DNA from: Pseudomonadota bacterium
GTDB taxonomy: Bacteria > Pseudomonadota > Gammaproteobacteria > JAKAQQ01
DNA: 64,000 nt
Direction of reading: 5' to 3'
Assembly (NCBI GenBank): GCA_027365475.1
Contig: DAHXNI010000031.1
Location: 1-64,000 of the forward strand
Both the position numbers and the translations under genes were made by a program. Positions 39,348-48,601 of this stretch are shown piece by piece. The notes under the pieces were generated by a model. That model saw only the letters and a program-made list of their open reading frames with translations. It was not told the DNA's origin and searched no databases. The stretch's first letter is position 1. Each line of letters opens with the position of its first letter.

Positions 39348-39849
39348 TTCGGGATACGACAGGAAAAGCAGTGCACCTCGGTAAGGGCGAGACCCTCCCA
39401 AACCAGTAAGTACAATGGCCCTTACCCCCTTTGCAACTCGCTCCCCTGAGCGCTGATAGCACGTGCCAGACTCGCTGACCCTGCCGGATGGAGAGCCACG
39501 GCTCACAGTTTGTCGGGCATGTACCGTCCCTGCAGAGCCGAAAAAGAGATCTGGCTGGTTGGTCTTCACCCGATGGGTCACGAAAGCTGAAAGCCAAGCC
39601 AGGCCGCTGCTTCCTTTTTGCAATCAAGAGCGCTGATCCCAGCTGCTCCGGCCATGCAATGACTCAAATGAGCTAGATTATTATTATGTAGAATATCTTA
39701 TAAGGTGTATAACACCATGATATCTAACAAGTTAGAATATAATTGCCGTATGGCATTGCTATGTATGTCAAAAAGGTTTATATAAACCCGAGAGGCAGCA
39801 CAACCCTCTGTAAGGAGATGGGGCCTGCCTTCTGTGACAAACCCAACCA

Positions 39850-40443
39850 TTGAGGTCCAATACGATGAACAGTCGAAATACGATCCTCTCGGCTTTTGGT
39901 TTTTTTCTCATTGCACTCACTCTGTGGCTGCATGGCCTCGCTCCAGCGGGGTGGAGTCATGGCGACCTGAACTCGGTTTATGGAGGCTTCCAACTTGCGG
40001 TTGGCCTCCTGTTATTGATTCTCGCCATTCTTTCGACGCTGAACGGTGAGCATCCCTTCGATGCCCTCGTTTTCTTTGCTCTGAGCACCATGGCCCTGAT
40101 TTATGCTTTGCCGAACTTCTCCCATGGGGGAGGTTCGATGAGCATGGGCGCACATGCTCTGGCGGGCTGGTTTTACCTTTTCTGGGGCATTTACTTTTTC
40201 TTTCTCTGGTTTGGAGCGCTCAAAACCCATCCGACGGTTCACATGCTTTTTCTGCTCGTAGCGTGGCTGACTTCCTTGTCTGCGGCCATCTTTGCCTTTT
40301 CCGGAGCGATGGGTTTCGTGGTTCTCACCGGCTACCTGATGCTGGTCTGGGGGATGGTATCCCTCTACATTTTCGCGGGATCCGCGCTCCATGCGCTCTG
40401 TGGTAAAAACTGCTTGCCCATGGGAAACAAGAATAAAGCCTGA
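39850..40443 (+). CDS. GPR1/FUN34/YaaH (AceTr)-like membrane protein
   Basis: Six TM segments; LYALPNFS-like and FFFLWFGALKTHPTVHMLFLL / SALHALCGKNCLPMG patterns resembling SatP/YaaH. Recognition is partial. Confidence 0.6.
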   Translation: MRSNTMNSRNTILSAFGFFLIALTLWLHGLAPAGWSHGDLNSVYGGFQLAVGLLLLILAILSTLNGEHPFDALVFFALSTMALIYALPNFSHGGGSMSMGAHALAGWFYLFWGIYFFFLWFGALKTHPTVHMLFLLVAWLTSLSAAIFAFSGAMGFVVLTGYLMLVWGMVSLYIFAGSALHALCGKNCLPMGNKNKA

Positions 40444-40495
40444 CCGGAGATCCTTGTGGCGAGGAGGATGGTGGTGTGAGCCATCCTCCCAGATC

Positions 40496-41284
40496 TCAGC
40501 GAAACCGGAAGTACAGCCCGACTACGTAGCTCAGGCTGGATGAACGATTGACGAGCGGGCTGGCGCGGATGCCGGATCCGTAGAACTCCTCCTCGAGTCC
40601 ACCCATGGCGGTGAAGTGGTTCCCGAGGTTTCTCCCGACGAGCAACTCGAGTAATGTATTGAATGTTGAGCCAGGAGCGTACTGCGGATGAAGCGGGGAA
40701 GCTTCGTACTCTGGAATCCCAAAGTAGTAATTGATGAGATTCGCGCTTTCCCACTCGATGCCGGCGCGCGGATCAAAAAACCACCCACCCGTATGGATGT
40801 GGGCAAAAAGCATGGCACGGAGTTTCTGCCCATGGCTGCGTGCGAGGAGGTCAGTCAACGCCGTTGCCCTCACACCGAGGAGTCCCCTGCGGTAGACCAA
40901 AGCCAGTCCGCCCATCGCGGATGCGAGCCGTGTGCTGAGACCGTGGAATCGGGAGCTGAAACCCGAGTTGTAATGCAGTGTTTCCGGTTCCGCCACGACA
41001 TCGACGTGAAGCGGTCCTGATTCATCGAGATGCCAGCCGATGGTGAGACCATGTAGGTAAAAGCCCGGCGTGCTGTAGTTAAAGAGTGGAATGAACCGGT
41101 TCCAGCTAGATGCTCCTTGATACGGGAAACCCAAACCCAGAAATCCGAAGCCCAACGACCAACCCGCCCGATTCAGGTTGATGTTTGTGATGGGTGGCGA
41201 GGCCTGTACTGGTGCCCCCCAGAAATTAAGTCCGAGCGCCAGGATTCCGATCGTGAGCCAGCCCAGTTTCGTGCGGTGCTTCAT
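40496..41284 (-). CDS. MipA/OmpV family outer-membrane protein
   Basis: Signal peptide, beta-barrel pattern, 'DPRAGIEWESANLINYYFGIPEYEASPLHPQYAPGSTFN', terminal FRFR. Confidence 0.75.
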   Translation of the reverse strand: MKHRTKLGWLTIGILALGLNFWGAPVQASPPITNINLNRAGWSLGFGFLGLGFPYQGASSWNRFIPLFNYSTPGFYLHGLTIGWHLDESGPLHVDVVAEPETLHYNSGFSSRFHGLSTRLASAMGGLALVYRRGLLGVRATALTDLLARSHGQKLRAMLFAHIHTGGWFFDPRAGIEWESANLINYYFGIPEYEASPLHPQYAPGSTFNTLLELLVGRNLGNHFTAMGGLEEEFYGSGIRASPLVNRSSSLSYVVGLYFRFR

Positions 41285-41296
41285 GAACTCTATTCC

Positions 41297-42307
41297 TCAG
41301 AACGTTTCGTGCAGGCCAATCATGAAACCGCCGGGCAAAATGCTCAGGATGAACGGTTGTTTTTCCTCATGGGCGTAGATGCCCCATGCGGTACCGATGG
41401 CAAATCCGGAGATGACATCAGTTTGCCAGTGGCCCTGCTCTTTCATCCGGGCTTCCGCGTCGTAGAGCGGCAGGATCTCAAGACCCCAGACCCAAGGATC
41501 ACGGCGGTAATACTCTGCGATAAAAGGGGTTACAAAACTGGCTTGCAACGCGACTTCACCACTCGGGAAGCTCTCACAACACCGGCCCTGGAAAAAATTG
41601 TGGGGGCTTGAGGACTGAATGGGCCGCGCCCGGCTGATGACATATTTCAGGGCTTGTGTCGTAATGGCTGTGAAAACCGAGGAATCCACGGCTTGCCAAA
41701 AGGTTCGTCCAATTCGGCTACGACCACCTAACCAGATCGCGCCAACCCCTTCGACGGCCATCACCGCGTGTTCGAGATCCAATGAATTATTCCGTGCCCA
41801 GATTCCCGTGTTATCAAGGGCGAGGCGGTGGTCAATCGCGTAACTCGCTCCCAGAGCAAAAAGCGGCGTCAGCGCTACCGTCCACTCGACCAGATGGCGA
41901 GCCTGCTTTGGTGACTGGACCAGAAAAGGGGGATTGGTGACCGGATCCGTTCGGGCCCAGGTATTACGCACCTGGCATTTTCGGAAGGATTGAACTGAAC
42001 AGGTGTTTCCCTCATGCGATCGGGTCCAGAGGGAGCCGGGCGGGTTTGAAGGGGGAGAGGAGCTTGCCACCATCTGATTGGACTGATCAGTCCACGTCGG
42101 GCCAAGCAGGTTCATGTTTAATAACCGGGAAGAGCTATTTTTTGAATGTATCGGCGTCAGAGTGGACAAATGGAGTGTCTCAGACAGACAGTTTGGGGAA
42201 GCTGGACTCGCTGCACATAAAAGACGATATTCTGGTGCGCCTCGGGCCCATGCACACGTGGCGATGGCCAACCCTAGAGCGATCAGCATTTCTCGTCCCC
42301 ACTTCAT
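41297..42307 (-). CDS. PAP2-superfamily phosphatase-like protein
   Basis: KYVISRARP, ESFPSGEVALQ, ARMKEQGHWQTDVISG motifs (middle motif PSGE rather than PSGH). Confidence 0.8.
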   Translation of the reverse strand: MKWGREMLIALGLAIATCAWARGAPEYRLLCAASPASPNCLSETLHLSTLTPIHSKNSSSRLLNMNLLGPTWTDQSNQMVASSSPPSNPPGSLWTRSHEGNTCSVQSFRKCQVRNTWARTDPVTNPPFLVQSPKQARHLVEWTVALTPLFALGASYAIDHRLALDNTGIWARNNSLDLEHAVMAVEGVGAIWLGGRSRIGRTFWQAVDSSVFTAITTQALKYVISRARPIQSSSPHNFFQGRCCESFPSGEVALQASFVTPFIAEYYRRDPWVWGLEILPLYDAEARMKEQGHWQTDVISGFAIGTAWGIYAHEEKQPFILSILPGGFMIGLHETF

Positions 42308-42745
42308 GCATATCCCCTGAGATCATACTGGTGCTTGACACATTTTGACCAGACTGTATGGATGGAAGTTTCACGATATCAAAATTTTATAGAATATTTA
42401 CACCGAGAGACGATCATGAATTGGGTTCTCCTGTGGCTCAGTGAATCATCCTCCTTATTGCGACCCGGTATTCGGGATGGCGAGCATGTTCTGGATACTT
42501 GCCAAAAACGGTACGAATATCCGATTGGAGGAATGCTGGCTGCCATTTAATGTCGTGCGTCGATTTGACTGTCATTCCGATATGACCGCATAATTAAAGA
42601 GGTTCGACTAGGCGTTTGCGTTTTGCATCCACGCCCTTGGCATCAGCGCCAAGGTGGGCCATTCTGTCGAGCCCCTCACAAACCGCACCCTGCGAACCAT
42701 GCAGAAACGGTTTATCCGACTCCCTTCCATACAGGAAATCGACCC

Positions 42746-43246
42746 ATGCGACTGAGATTCCTCCTGATGTTTTGTTTATTGTTGGCTACTCTTGCTGTGC
42801 CCACGGTCTACGCACACACCAAGAATCGGTTTGATATAGGCGTGAATGCGGGCCGAGCCCAGACGGTCATCGGAAGTGGGATCGCCTTTGGCGCATCCTT
42901 CGGGTACCGGGTCAAACGTTATTTGGATCTGGTGTTCAACTACCAGTCCATCCCGCATTATGAGATGACGATTGCCACTCTGTCAGCGCTGGGTCGCTAC
43001 CGGATTGGCCCTCGTTTTCATCTGTTGGGTAGGCTCGGTATTGCAAACTGGTACGAAAGCCCGCTGGGTACCCAGTCATCGATCGTGTCGTCAGGTGTTG
43101 ATCCGCTTGTGGGCGCTGGCGTATCCTACCGCTTCAGCCGTATGTTGAGCGGGCGTCTTCAATATCAGTTGATCATGGCGTCGAGTCACACTGGTTTGGG
43201 TGGCAACTTCCAAGGTCTATCTCTTAGTGTCATCTACCATTTCTGA
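42746..43246 (+). CDS. Outer-membrane beta-barrel protein (OmpA-barrel-like fold)
   Basis: Signal peptide MRLRFLLMFCLLLATLAVPTVYA; alternating beta-strand pattern; C-terminal aromatic IYHF. Confidence 0.65.
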   Translation: MRLRFLLMFCLLLATLAVPTVYAHTKNRFDIGVNAGRAQTVIGSGIAFGASFGYRVKRYLDLVFNYQSIPHYEMTIATLSALGRYRIGPRFHLLGRLGIANWYESPLGTQSSIVSSGVDPLVGAGVSYRFSRMLSGRLQYQLIMASSHTGLGGNFQGLSLSVIYHF

Positions 43247-43288
43247 CCTGCAGGTTTTGCAGGCTCATGATCGGAGGCAGAAGTCGGT

Positions 43289-43846
43289 ATGAAAACGCAC
43301 AATGCCCGAATCAGAGGAAACGGGAGTGGGTATCTGGTAGGTCGATTTCCTGCCTTTGCGACAGCTGGAGTCGTGTTCTCACTGGCGCTCACGGGTTGCA
43401 TGCAGGAACCCCTCATGCTCGCCCCGGCCCGCTCCCCGGTCTTGCGCCGTGCGGTGTGGTTCTACATCAAGCCCAATTGGCCCCGGCATTACAAACTCCT
43501 GGCGCGACTTGATACGAGTGAGCTGGGTGGATTCAGCAGCCTGGCAACGGATTGTTTCGTGTTGAAGAAACTGCAAAAACAGGCAGCCCGGATCGGTGCC
43601 AACGCCATTCTTTTGAAGGACCCGCCACCACCGGGTAACGACGGTGACGGAGATGGCGACATGGAACCCGATATGGATGGACCTCCGATGAATGCATACA
43701 ATGGCCCCAACAGTTATTATGGTGATGGTGGGATGTACGTCTCTCAAGCCGCCCCAACTTTTCATGGATACGCTGCTTATGCCCCAAATCATCCCAAGGC
43801 TCATGCAGTTCTGATAACGGCTATTTCATGCGGGAAGCTTCCGTAA
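43289..43846 (+). CDS. Hypothetical lipoprotein
   Basis: LALTGC lipobox at MQEP; Gly/Asp-rich segment NDGDGDGDMEPDMDG. Confidence 0.6.
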   Translation: MKTHNARIRGNGSGYLVGRFPAFATAGVVFSLALTGCMQEPLMLAPARSPVLRRAVWFYIKPNWPRHYKLLARLDTSELGGFSSLATDCFVLKKLQKQAARIGANAILLKDPPPPGNDGDGDGDMEPDMDGPPMNAYNGPNSYYGDGGMYVSQAAPTFHGYAAYAPNHPKAHAVLITAISCGKLP

Positions 43847-43864
43847 CCGGCAGAACGATTCGAC

Positions 43865-44683
43865 TCACGGATACGGCTCGGCAGTTTGGAACAGAGCGTC
43901 TCCCTGGCCGGGAGCAATTCCAAAGACTTTCCCCGTGATACCGCGGCTTTCGGGTCCTAAAAGATAAAGATAGGCGCCGATGATCGTCTCGGGTTGGGGC
44001 CAGTGGGCCGCGGGTAGCCCGGGAAACAGACTCTCCGTAATAGGAGTTGCAATCCATCCTGGATCCAGGGCATTGAAACGGAGATGGGGCCGGAACTCCA
44101 TTTCATCAGCGAGAATGCGCATAAACATTTCGATCGCTGCATAAGCCACGCCATAGGCTGCGGAAAAAGCCCGTGGATGGCGTACCCATTCGCAGGTCGT
44201 AAACAGAACCGAGGCATCCTCTGCAGTTTCGAGGAGCGGGAGGCAGGCACGCGTCAGGGCGAATGCCGCCTGAAGGTTCACCTGGATCACCTCGTGCCAG
44301 GCTTCGGGTGGATGGTTCAAAACGGGACCGTGGTATCCCAAGACACCTGCGTTGTGGAGTAGTCCATCCAGATGCCCAAACTGCTCCAGCAGAGCCGCTC
44401 CGATATCGTCATAGTCGCTGATCGTCGCGCCCCGAAAATCAATTGCCTGAAGAATCGGTGAGGGGCCTTTGGCAACGATGATCTCATCGTGGAGGCTGGT
44501 CAGGGTGTCAATTTCCGGTCCCAGCAACACCAGGGTTGCCCCGTAATCAGCAAGCGAACGCGATACTGCACGGCCAATCCCGCGCCCAGCACCAGTGATG
44601 GCAATCACTTTCCCACGAAGCGCATCCGCAGGGGGACGATAATGGGCGGACAGAAGTGAGATCGGATCAGGTTCGTTGTTCAT
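43865..44683 (-). CDS. SDR family oxidoreductase (YciK-like)
   Basis: GKVIAITGAGRGIGRAVSRSLADYGATLVLLG; LLHNAGVLG; YGVAYAAIEMFMRILADE; start at MNNEPDPISLLSAHY. Confidence 0.88.
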   Translation of the reverse strand: MNNEPDPISLLSAHYRPPADALRGKVIAITGAGRGIGRAVSRSLADYGATLVLLGPEIDTLTSLHDEIIVAKGPSPILQAIDFRGATISDYDDIGAALLEQFGHLDGLLHNAGVLGYHGPVLNHPPEAWHEVIQVNLQAAFALTRACLPLLETAEDASVLFTTCEWVRHPRAFSAAYGVAYAAIEMFMRILADEMEFRPHLRFNALDPGWIATPITESLFPGLPAAHWPQPETIIGAYLYLLGPESRGITGKVFGIAPGQGDALFQTAEPYP

Positions 44684-45482
44684 TTCGGGCAGCTTTCCAG
44701 GCTCGCCATAGTTTAGCGGGGATGGAGGGAGGATGGTGTGCTCCCCCACCTTTACCCGTATTCCAGGAGTGCTCAATGGTGCGGAGCGTGAGATCGGTAA
44801 GCGCTGACATGATACGTATGGAGCGGCAGGATGGTTCCCGGATAAAGGGGGTGAAGGCTTCGAGCCCGATTTGCAATTCCTGCTCTGCCGTTTCAAAAAT
44901 CTCAACCACAAGCGGGGGCGTCGCACTGGAATTGTAAACTCCGGCTTGCTCGGACGGTTTCTCGCCACTTGATACCTGGGATGAAAACAAGGCAAGCTGT
45001 TGCGTGAACCAGCTCGCTGCCGCCAAGTGCTGGACAGGCGCGCCCGGGATCTCCTCCATTCGGTTGAGCGTCGTCCAGTGCAGAAACACCCCGCGGGATT
45101 CGCGCAGGACGGCGCGTGCGATCGGGTCAAGGGTTGGATGCAGACCTCGTGCGAGTTCGAGATATGAGTGAAGTGCCTGAACCAGACGGGCGATGGGCAT
45201 GTACTCAAATGCCCGACCCCTTGAGAGAAGACGGATGACCGGATGGTTGGAGCGTTCGCGTTCTTCCTCAAGTTGTTCCAGCCACCAGGCGAGACGCATG
45301 GGTGCGATATCCTGGGCATTTCTTGATGCCACGATCGCTTCCCATTCGTTCTGCAGCGCGAAAATACCCGTGAGACGGATCTTCTCATCCCTTGGTGCGA
45401 ACTGAACGGCAAGGGACGCGCTTGTTCCCAAAGGGCCGATTCTCTCACGGCAATACCAGAGATCGTTTGCGTCTACCGGCAT
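44667..45482 (-). CDS. Phytoene/squalene synthase-like protein
   Basis: YCRERIGPLGTSASLAVQFAPRDEKIRLTGIFALQNEWEAIV; MRLAWWLEQLEEERERSNHPVIRLL; overlaps the SDR start. Confidence 0.65.
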   Translation of the reverse strand: MPVDANDLWYCRERIGPLGTSASLAVQFAPRDEKIRLTGIFALQNEWEAIVASRNAQDIAPMRLAWWLEQLEEERERSNHPVIRLLSRGRAFEYMPIARLVQALHSYLELARGLHPTLDPIARAVLRESRGVFLHWTTLNRMEEIPGAPVQHLAAASWFTQQLALFSSQVSSGEKPSEQAGVYNSSATPPLVVEIFETAEQELQIGLEAFTPFIREPSCRSIRIMSALTDLTLRTIEHSWNTGKGGGAHHPPSIPAKLWRAWKAARNEQRT

Positions 45483-45607
45483 GCCGGCTCCAGTTGTGAT
45501 CAGGGCGATTGATCCGCAGCCAGTATAACGGGTGCCCACCCTTCAAGACGCACTTGATCCGGGGCTTGCGGGTAGAATCAAGCATTCCATCGAGCGCGGA
45601 GCGAACC

Positions 45608-46708
45608 TTGATTCTCGCGAGTCTCGTGACCATCATTTGGGCGATTCTCCTATTGATGCCGGATCGCCCCTGGCGGATGCGGGAAGCACTCCGGTCCAAA
45701 CCTGAGGCGACTTCTGGCCAGCGGGTGAACGTGCTCATTCCGGCCCGGAACGAGGAACTGGTCCTGCCCCGGAATCTCGACGCACTTTCCAACCAGCGGC
45801 TTCCCATGCAAATCTGGGTTCTAAATGACGGGTCCACCGACCGAACCCGGGAAGTAGCGCTGGAGGCTCGTCTGCATAACCTGGCAGTTCTGGATATTCC
45901 AGTGCTGCCACTGGGTTGGACGGGCAAGCTCTGGGCACTCGAGCAGGGTTTCGGCCGAGTCAACGGCGACTGGGTGCTCCTTCTCGATGCCGATATCGCG
46001 CTTGCGCCGGGAATGCTGCCGACATTGCTTGCCGCGGCCGAACGGGAAGGTCTTGATTTGATATCGATCATGGCATCGCCCGCGCGATGCGGGTTCTGGG
46101 ATCGGTGGCTGATGCCGGTTTTCATTTATTTTTTCAAATGGCTTTATCCGTTTCATCGTGCCAATGATCCGGATTCACGTGTCGCAGCGGCAGCAGGGGG
46201 ATGTGTGCTCGTCAGGCATGAGGTGCTGGTCGCGATCGGAGGGTTTGCTGCACTCCGCGACGCAGTAATAGACGACTGTACATTGGCCCGTCTGGTCAAG
46301 AAACAGGGCTACCGGTCGTGGATCGGCGTCAGCCGATCCGTAGTGATGCTCCGGAATCATTCACTCCGTGATATTTGGCACATGGTCGCCCGAACGGCAT
46401 TCACCCAGCTCCATTATTCCTATCTTGCGTTGCTGGTTGCCATGGCCGGTCTTGGATTCGTCTTCGAGGCACCTTTACTCCTGCTCCTGTCCGGTCCTGG
46501 ACTCGTGCGGCTCATGGCCGGGGGTGCTTGGCTCCTGATGACTTTGAGCTATGTGCCCACGGCACGCTATTACGACGAGTCCCCCTTATGGGGCTTCCTG
46601 CTCCCGATAGCCGCTTTTCTCTTTTTTTTGATGAGTGTGCACTCGGCCCTGCGCTATGCTTCGGGGACGCGCACCCGCTGGAAGGGTCGCTCATATCGTC
46701 CAACCTGA
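45608..46708 (+). CDS. hpnB: Hopene-associated glycosyltransferase HpnB-like (GT2)
   Basis: NVLIPARNEELVLPRNLDAL; WVLNDGSTDRTREVA; PLGWTGKLWALEQG; ASPARCGFWDRWLMPVFIYFFKWLYPF; likely TTG start. Confidence 0.87.
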   Translation: MILASLVTIIWAILLLMPDRPWRMREALRSKPEATSGQRVNVLIPARNEELVLPRNLDALSNQRLPMQIWVLNDGSTDRTREVALEARLHNLAVLDIPVLPLGWTGKLWALEQGFGRVNGDWVLLLDADIALAPGMLPTLLAAAEREGLDLISIMASPARCGFWDRWLMPVFIYFFKWLYPFHRANDPDSRVAAAAGGCVLVRHEVLVAIGGFAALRDAVIDDCTLARLVKKQGYRSWIGVSRSVVMLRNHSLRDIWHMVARTAFTQLHYSYLALLVAMAGLGFVFEAPLLLLLSGPGLVRLMAGGAWLLMTLSYVPTARYYDESPLWGFLLPIAAFLFFLMSVHSALRYASGTRTRWKGRSYRPT

Positions 46709-46814
46709 TCCTGCTGGCATGGAGATATGACCCAAGCGGGGCGAGAGACGGGATTGAGACCGGCCGGATGTGCCGACGCGTCTCGCGCCCTGACAGCGGG
46801 TTTGTGATGAAGGC

Positions 46815-47240
46815 TCAGTACTGAGCTGGTATCGGCCGATGCATTTTCATGGTGCGATTCAGCGTTCCGAGATTCTGGTCCAGTGTCTTCTCGAGCAACG
46901 CAAGGGAGCGATGCCCCTTGGGGCGTGCCAGTTCGAGCCGCGCGAGTCTCAGGGATACATAGTTGCGCACAAGCGGGTTATGGCTCACAGCCAAAACGTG
47001 CTCATAAACTGTTTCCAGTGCAGCGGGATTGCGGGCCCAGAGAGCTAGATGCTGAATGGCATGAAGATCCCGGAAGACCAGAAGCAGGATCGGGTGTTCC
47101 ATCGTGGATCCACGTCTGCATATCATGGGGCGGTGCATACACATCATTTGAAATAGGGGACGCGGTCCAGCCTGAGCCAACCCAAGGGTTGAACCTGCGA
47201 TAAGAATGAGCATCGAAAGAGTACCGATGACGTTTTTCAT
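46815..47240 (-). CDS. Small secreted Met/His-rich hypothetical protein, third gene of ompR-envZ unit
   Basis: Signal peptide MKNVIGTLSMLILIAGSTLGLAQA; start overlaps the envZ stop (4-bp overlap). Confidence 0.7.
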   Translation of the reverse strand: MKNVIGTLSMLILIAGSTLGLAQAGPRPLFQMMCMHRPMICRRGSTMEHPILLLVFRDLHAIQHLALWARNPAALETVYEHVLAVSHNPLVRNYVSLRLARLELARPKGHRSLALLEKTLDQNLGTLNRTMKMHRPIPAQY

Positions 47241-48601
47241 GGCAAATGACCTCGTGTGTGAGTGGATGGGGTGCGAGCAGAGTCGCTTGGAGAATCTGGC
47301 ATACTGGTGGAAAACGTGAGATCGACCAGGAGTCCTCCGCCCTGGCGGTTTTCGATCGAGAGATGCCCGCCATGTAGGGCGACGATCCGTCCGACAATGG
47401 TGAGCCCGAGTCCTGCCCCAGATCCTGCGCTGCGATCAGAACTGCCACGCACGAAGGGTTCAAGCCAGTTATGCCGATCGACAGCTGGAAGACCGGGTCC
47501 ACGATCGAGGATTTGAATCCGGAAGGTGCGTGGCGCTTCGAGTCGGGTGTGGACCTCGATGTCGCGTTGGCCGTAGCGGACGGCATTGTCGAAGAGGTTG
47601 ACCAGCATACGGCGCAAGGCCAGTCTGCGGCCTGGGTAAGGTGGAAGGGCTTCCAGCCGAAGCCGGATGAGATGACCGGATTCCTGATAGCGTTGTGCGA
47701 CCTCCTGGATCAGGGTGTTCCAGTTGAGCATCTTTGGGGGTTCGGTGGATTCATCGCGTGCGTAGTCGAGAAACTGATTCAGGATGGAGTTGATTTCCTC
47801 AAGATCCTGAATCAGGCCTTCCGTAAGGTGGGGCTCTGCATGTTTGGCGAGAAGTTCGAGTCCAAGCCGGATTCGCGTAAGGGGCGTGCGCAGGTCATGG
47901 GAGATTCCGGCTAGCATGATCCTGCGGTCATCAGCAATCTTTTCGAGGTTGAGAACCATTTGATTGAAGCCGTGGCTGAGATCAACAATCTCCTGGGGTC
48001 CACGTTCCTCAAGCATACGTGGTTTTCGGCCATGACCAACATCACGGGCCGCATGCAGCACATCCTCCAGTCTCCGATTGGAACGAAACAGGATGAGGTA
48101 AGCCCCTCCGACTGAAGCCAGAATGCCCAAAATGATCCAAAGCAGTCGATAAAGATTGAGAAGCGACCGGGGATGGCTGGAATTCAGGATCAACCAGTAT
48201 CGATTTGATCCAGCTTTGAACCCGATCCATAGATGGTGATGGGATCCACGGGCGAAAACGATTTTTTGACCCAAGGACCGATCGAGTGTGCGGCGCAGGG
48301 CGCCCAGGCGGCGATGGGTCATGAGACGATGGTGTTCTCCATGCGTTGGTGCCGGTATGATCCGAAAGAAGCGTCCAGACCCGGATATCTGGAGGTAACG
48401 TGCCCGCTCGTTCGTGTGCGGACGGGTCAGGCTCAGTGCAGCCAGGCGGATTTCTTTTGTGAGAAAATCCGCACGATTGGTCAGCGCATGGGGAAACCAA
48501 AAAATCTGGACGATGGCAAACCACGCGACCTGAGTGAAGATGATGAGAAGTGCAATTAGAAGCGCTAGACGTGGAACGAGTCTGCTCGGAAGGAGTTTCA
48601 T
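47237..48601 (-). CDS. envZ: Sensor histidine kinase, EnvZ-like
   Basis: Two TM segments, HAMP, AGISHDLRTPLTRIRLGLELL H-box, HATPase (GAGLGLTIVGRIVALHGGHL); coupled to ompR. Confidence 0.88.
   Translation of the reverse strand: MKLLPSRLVPRLALLIALLIIFTQVAWFAIVQIFWFPHALTNRADFLTKEIRLAALSLTRPHTNERARYLQISGSGRFFRIIPAPTHGEHHRLMTHRRLGALRRTLDRSLGQKIVFARGSHHHLWIGFKAGSNRYWLILNSSHPRSLLNLYRLLWIILGILASVGGAYLILFRSNRRLEDVLHAARDVGHGRKPRMLEERGPQEIVDLSHGFNQMVLNLEKIADDRRIMLAGISHDLRTPLTRIRLGLELLAKHAEPHLTEGLIQDLEEINSILNQFLDYARDESTEPPKMLNWNTLIQEVAQRYQESGHLIRLRLEALPPYPGRRLALRRMLVNLFDNAVRYGQRDIEVHTRLEAPRTFRIQILDRGPGLPAVDRHNWLEPFVRGSSDRSAGSGAGLGLTIVGRIVALHGGHLSIENRQGGGLLVDLTFSTSMPDSPSDSARTPSTHTRGHLP

Noticed and set aside
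38661-39623. 320-aa minus-strand ORF
   Set aside because: Overlaps cbpA 3' end and the whole GNAT gene on the opposite strand; no recognised domain.
42630-42660. CCTTGGC-ATCAGC-GCCAAGG hairpin upstream of the beta-barrel gene
   Set aside because: Clear stem but no T-tract or known riboswitch context; insufficient to call a terminator or regulatory RNA.
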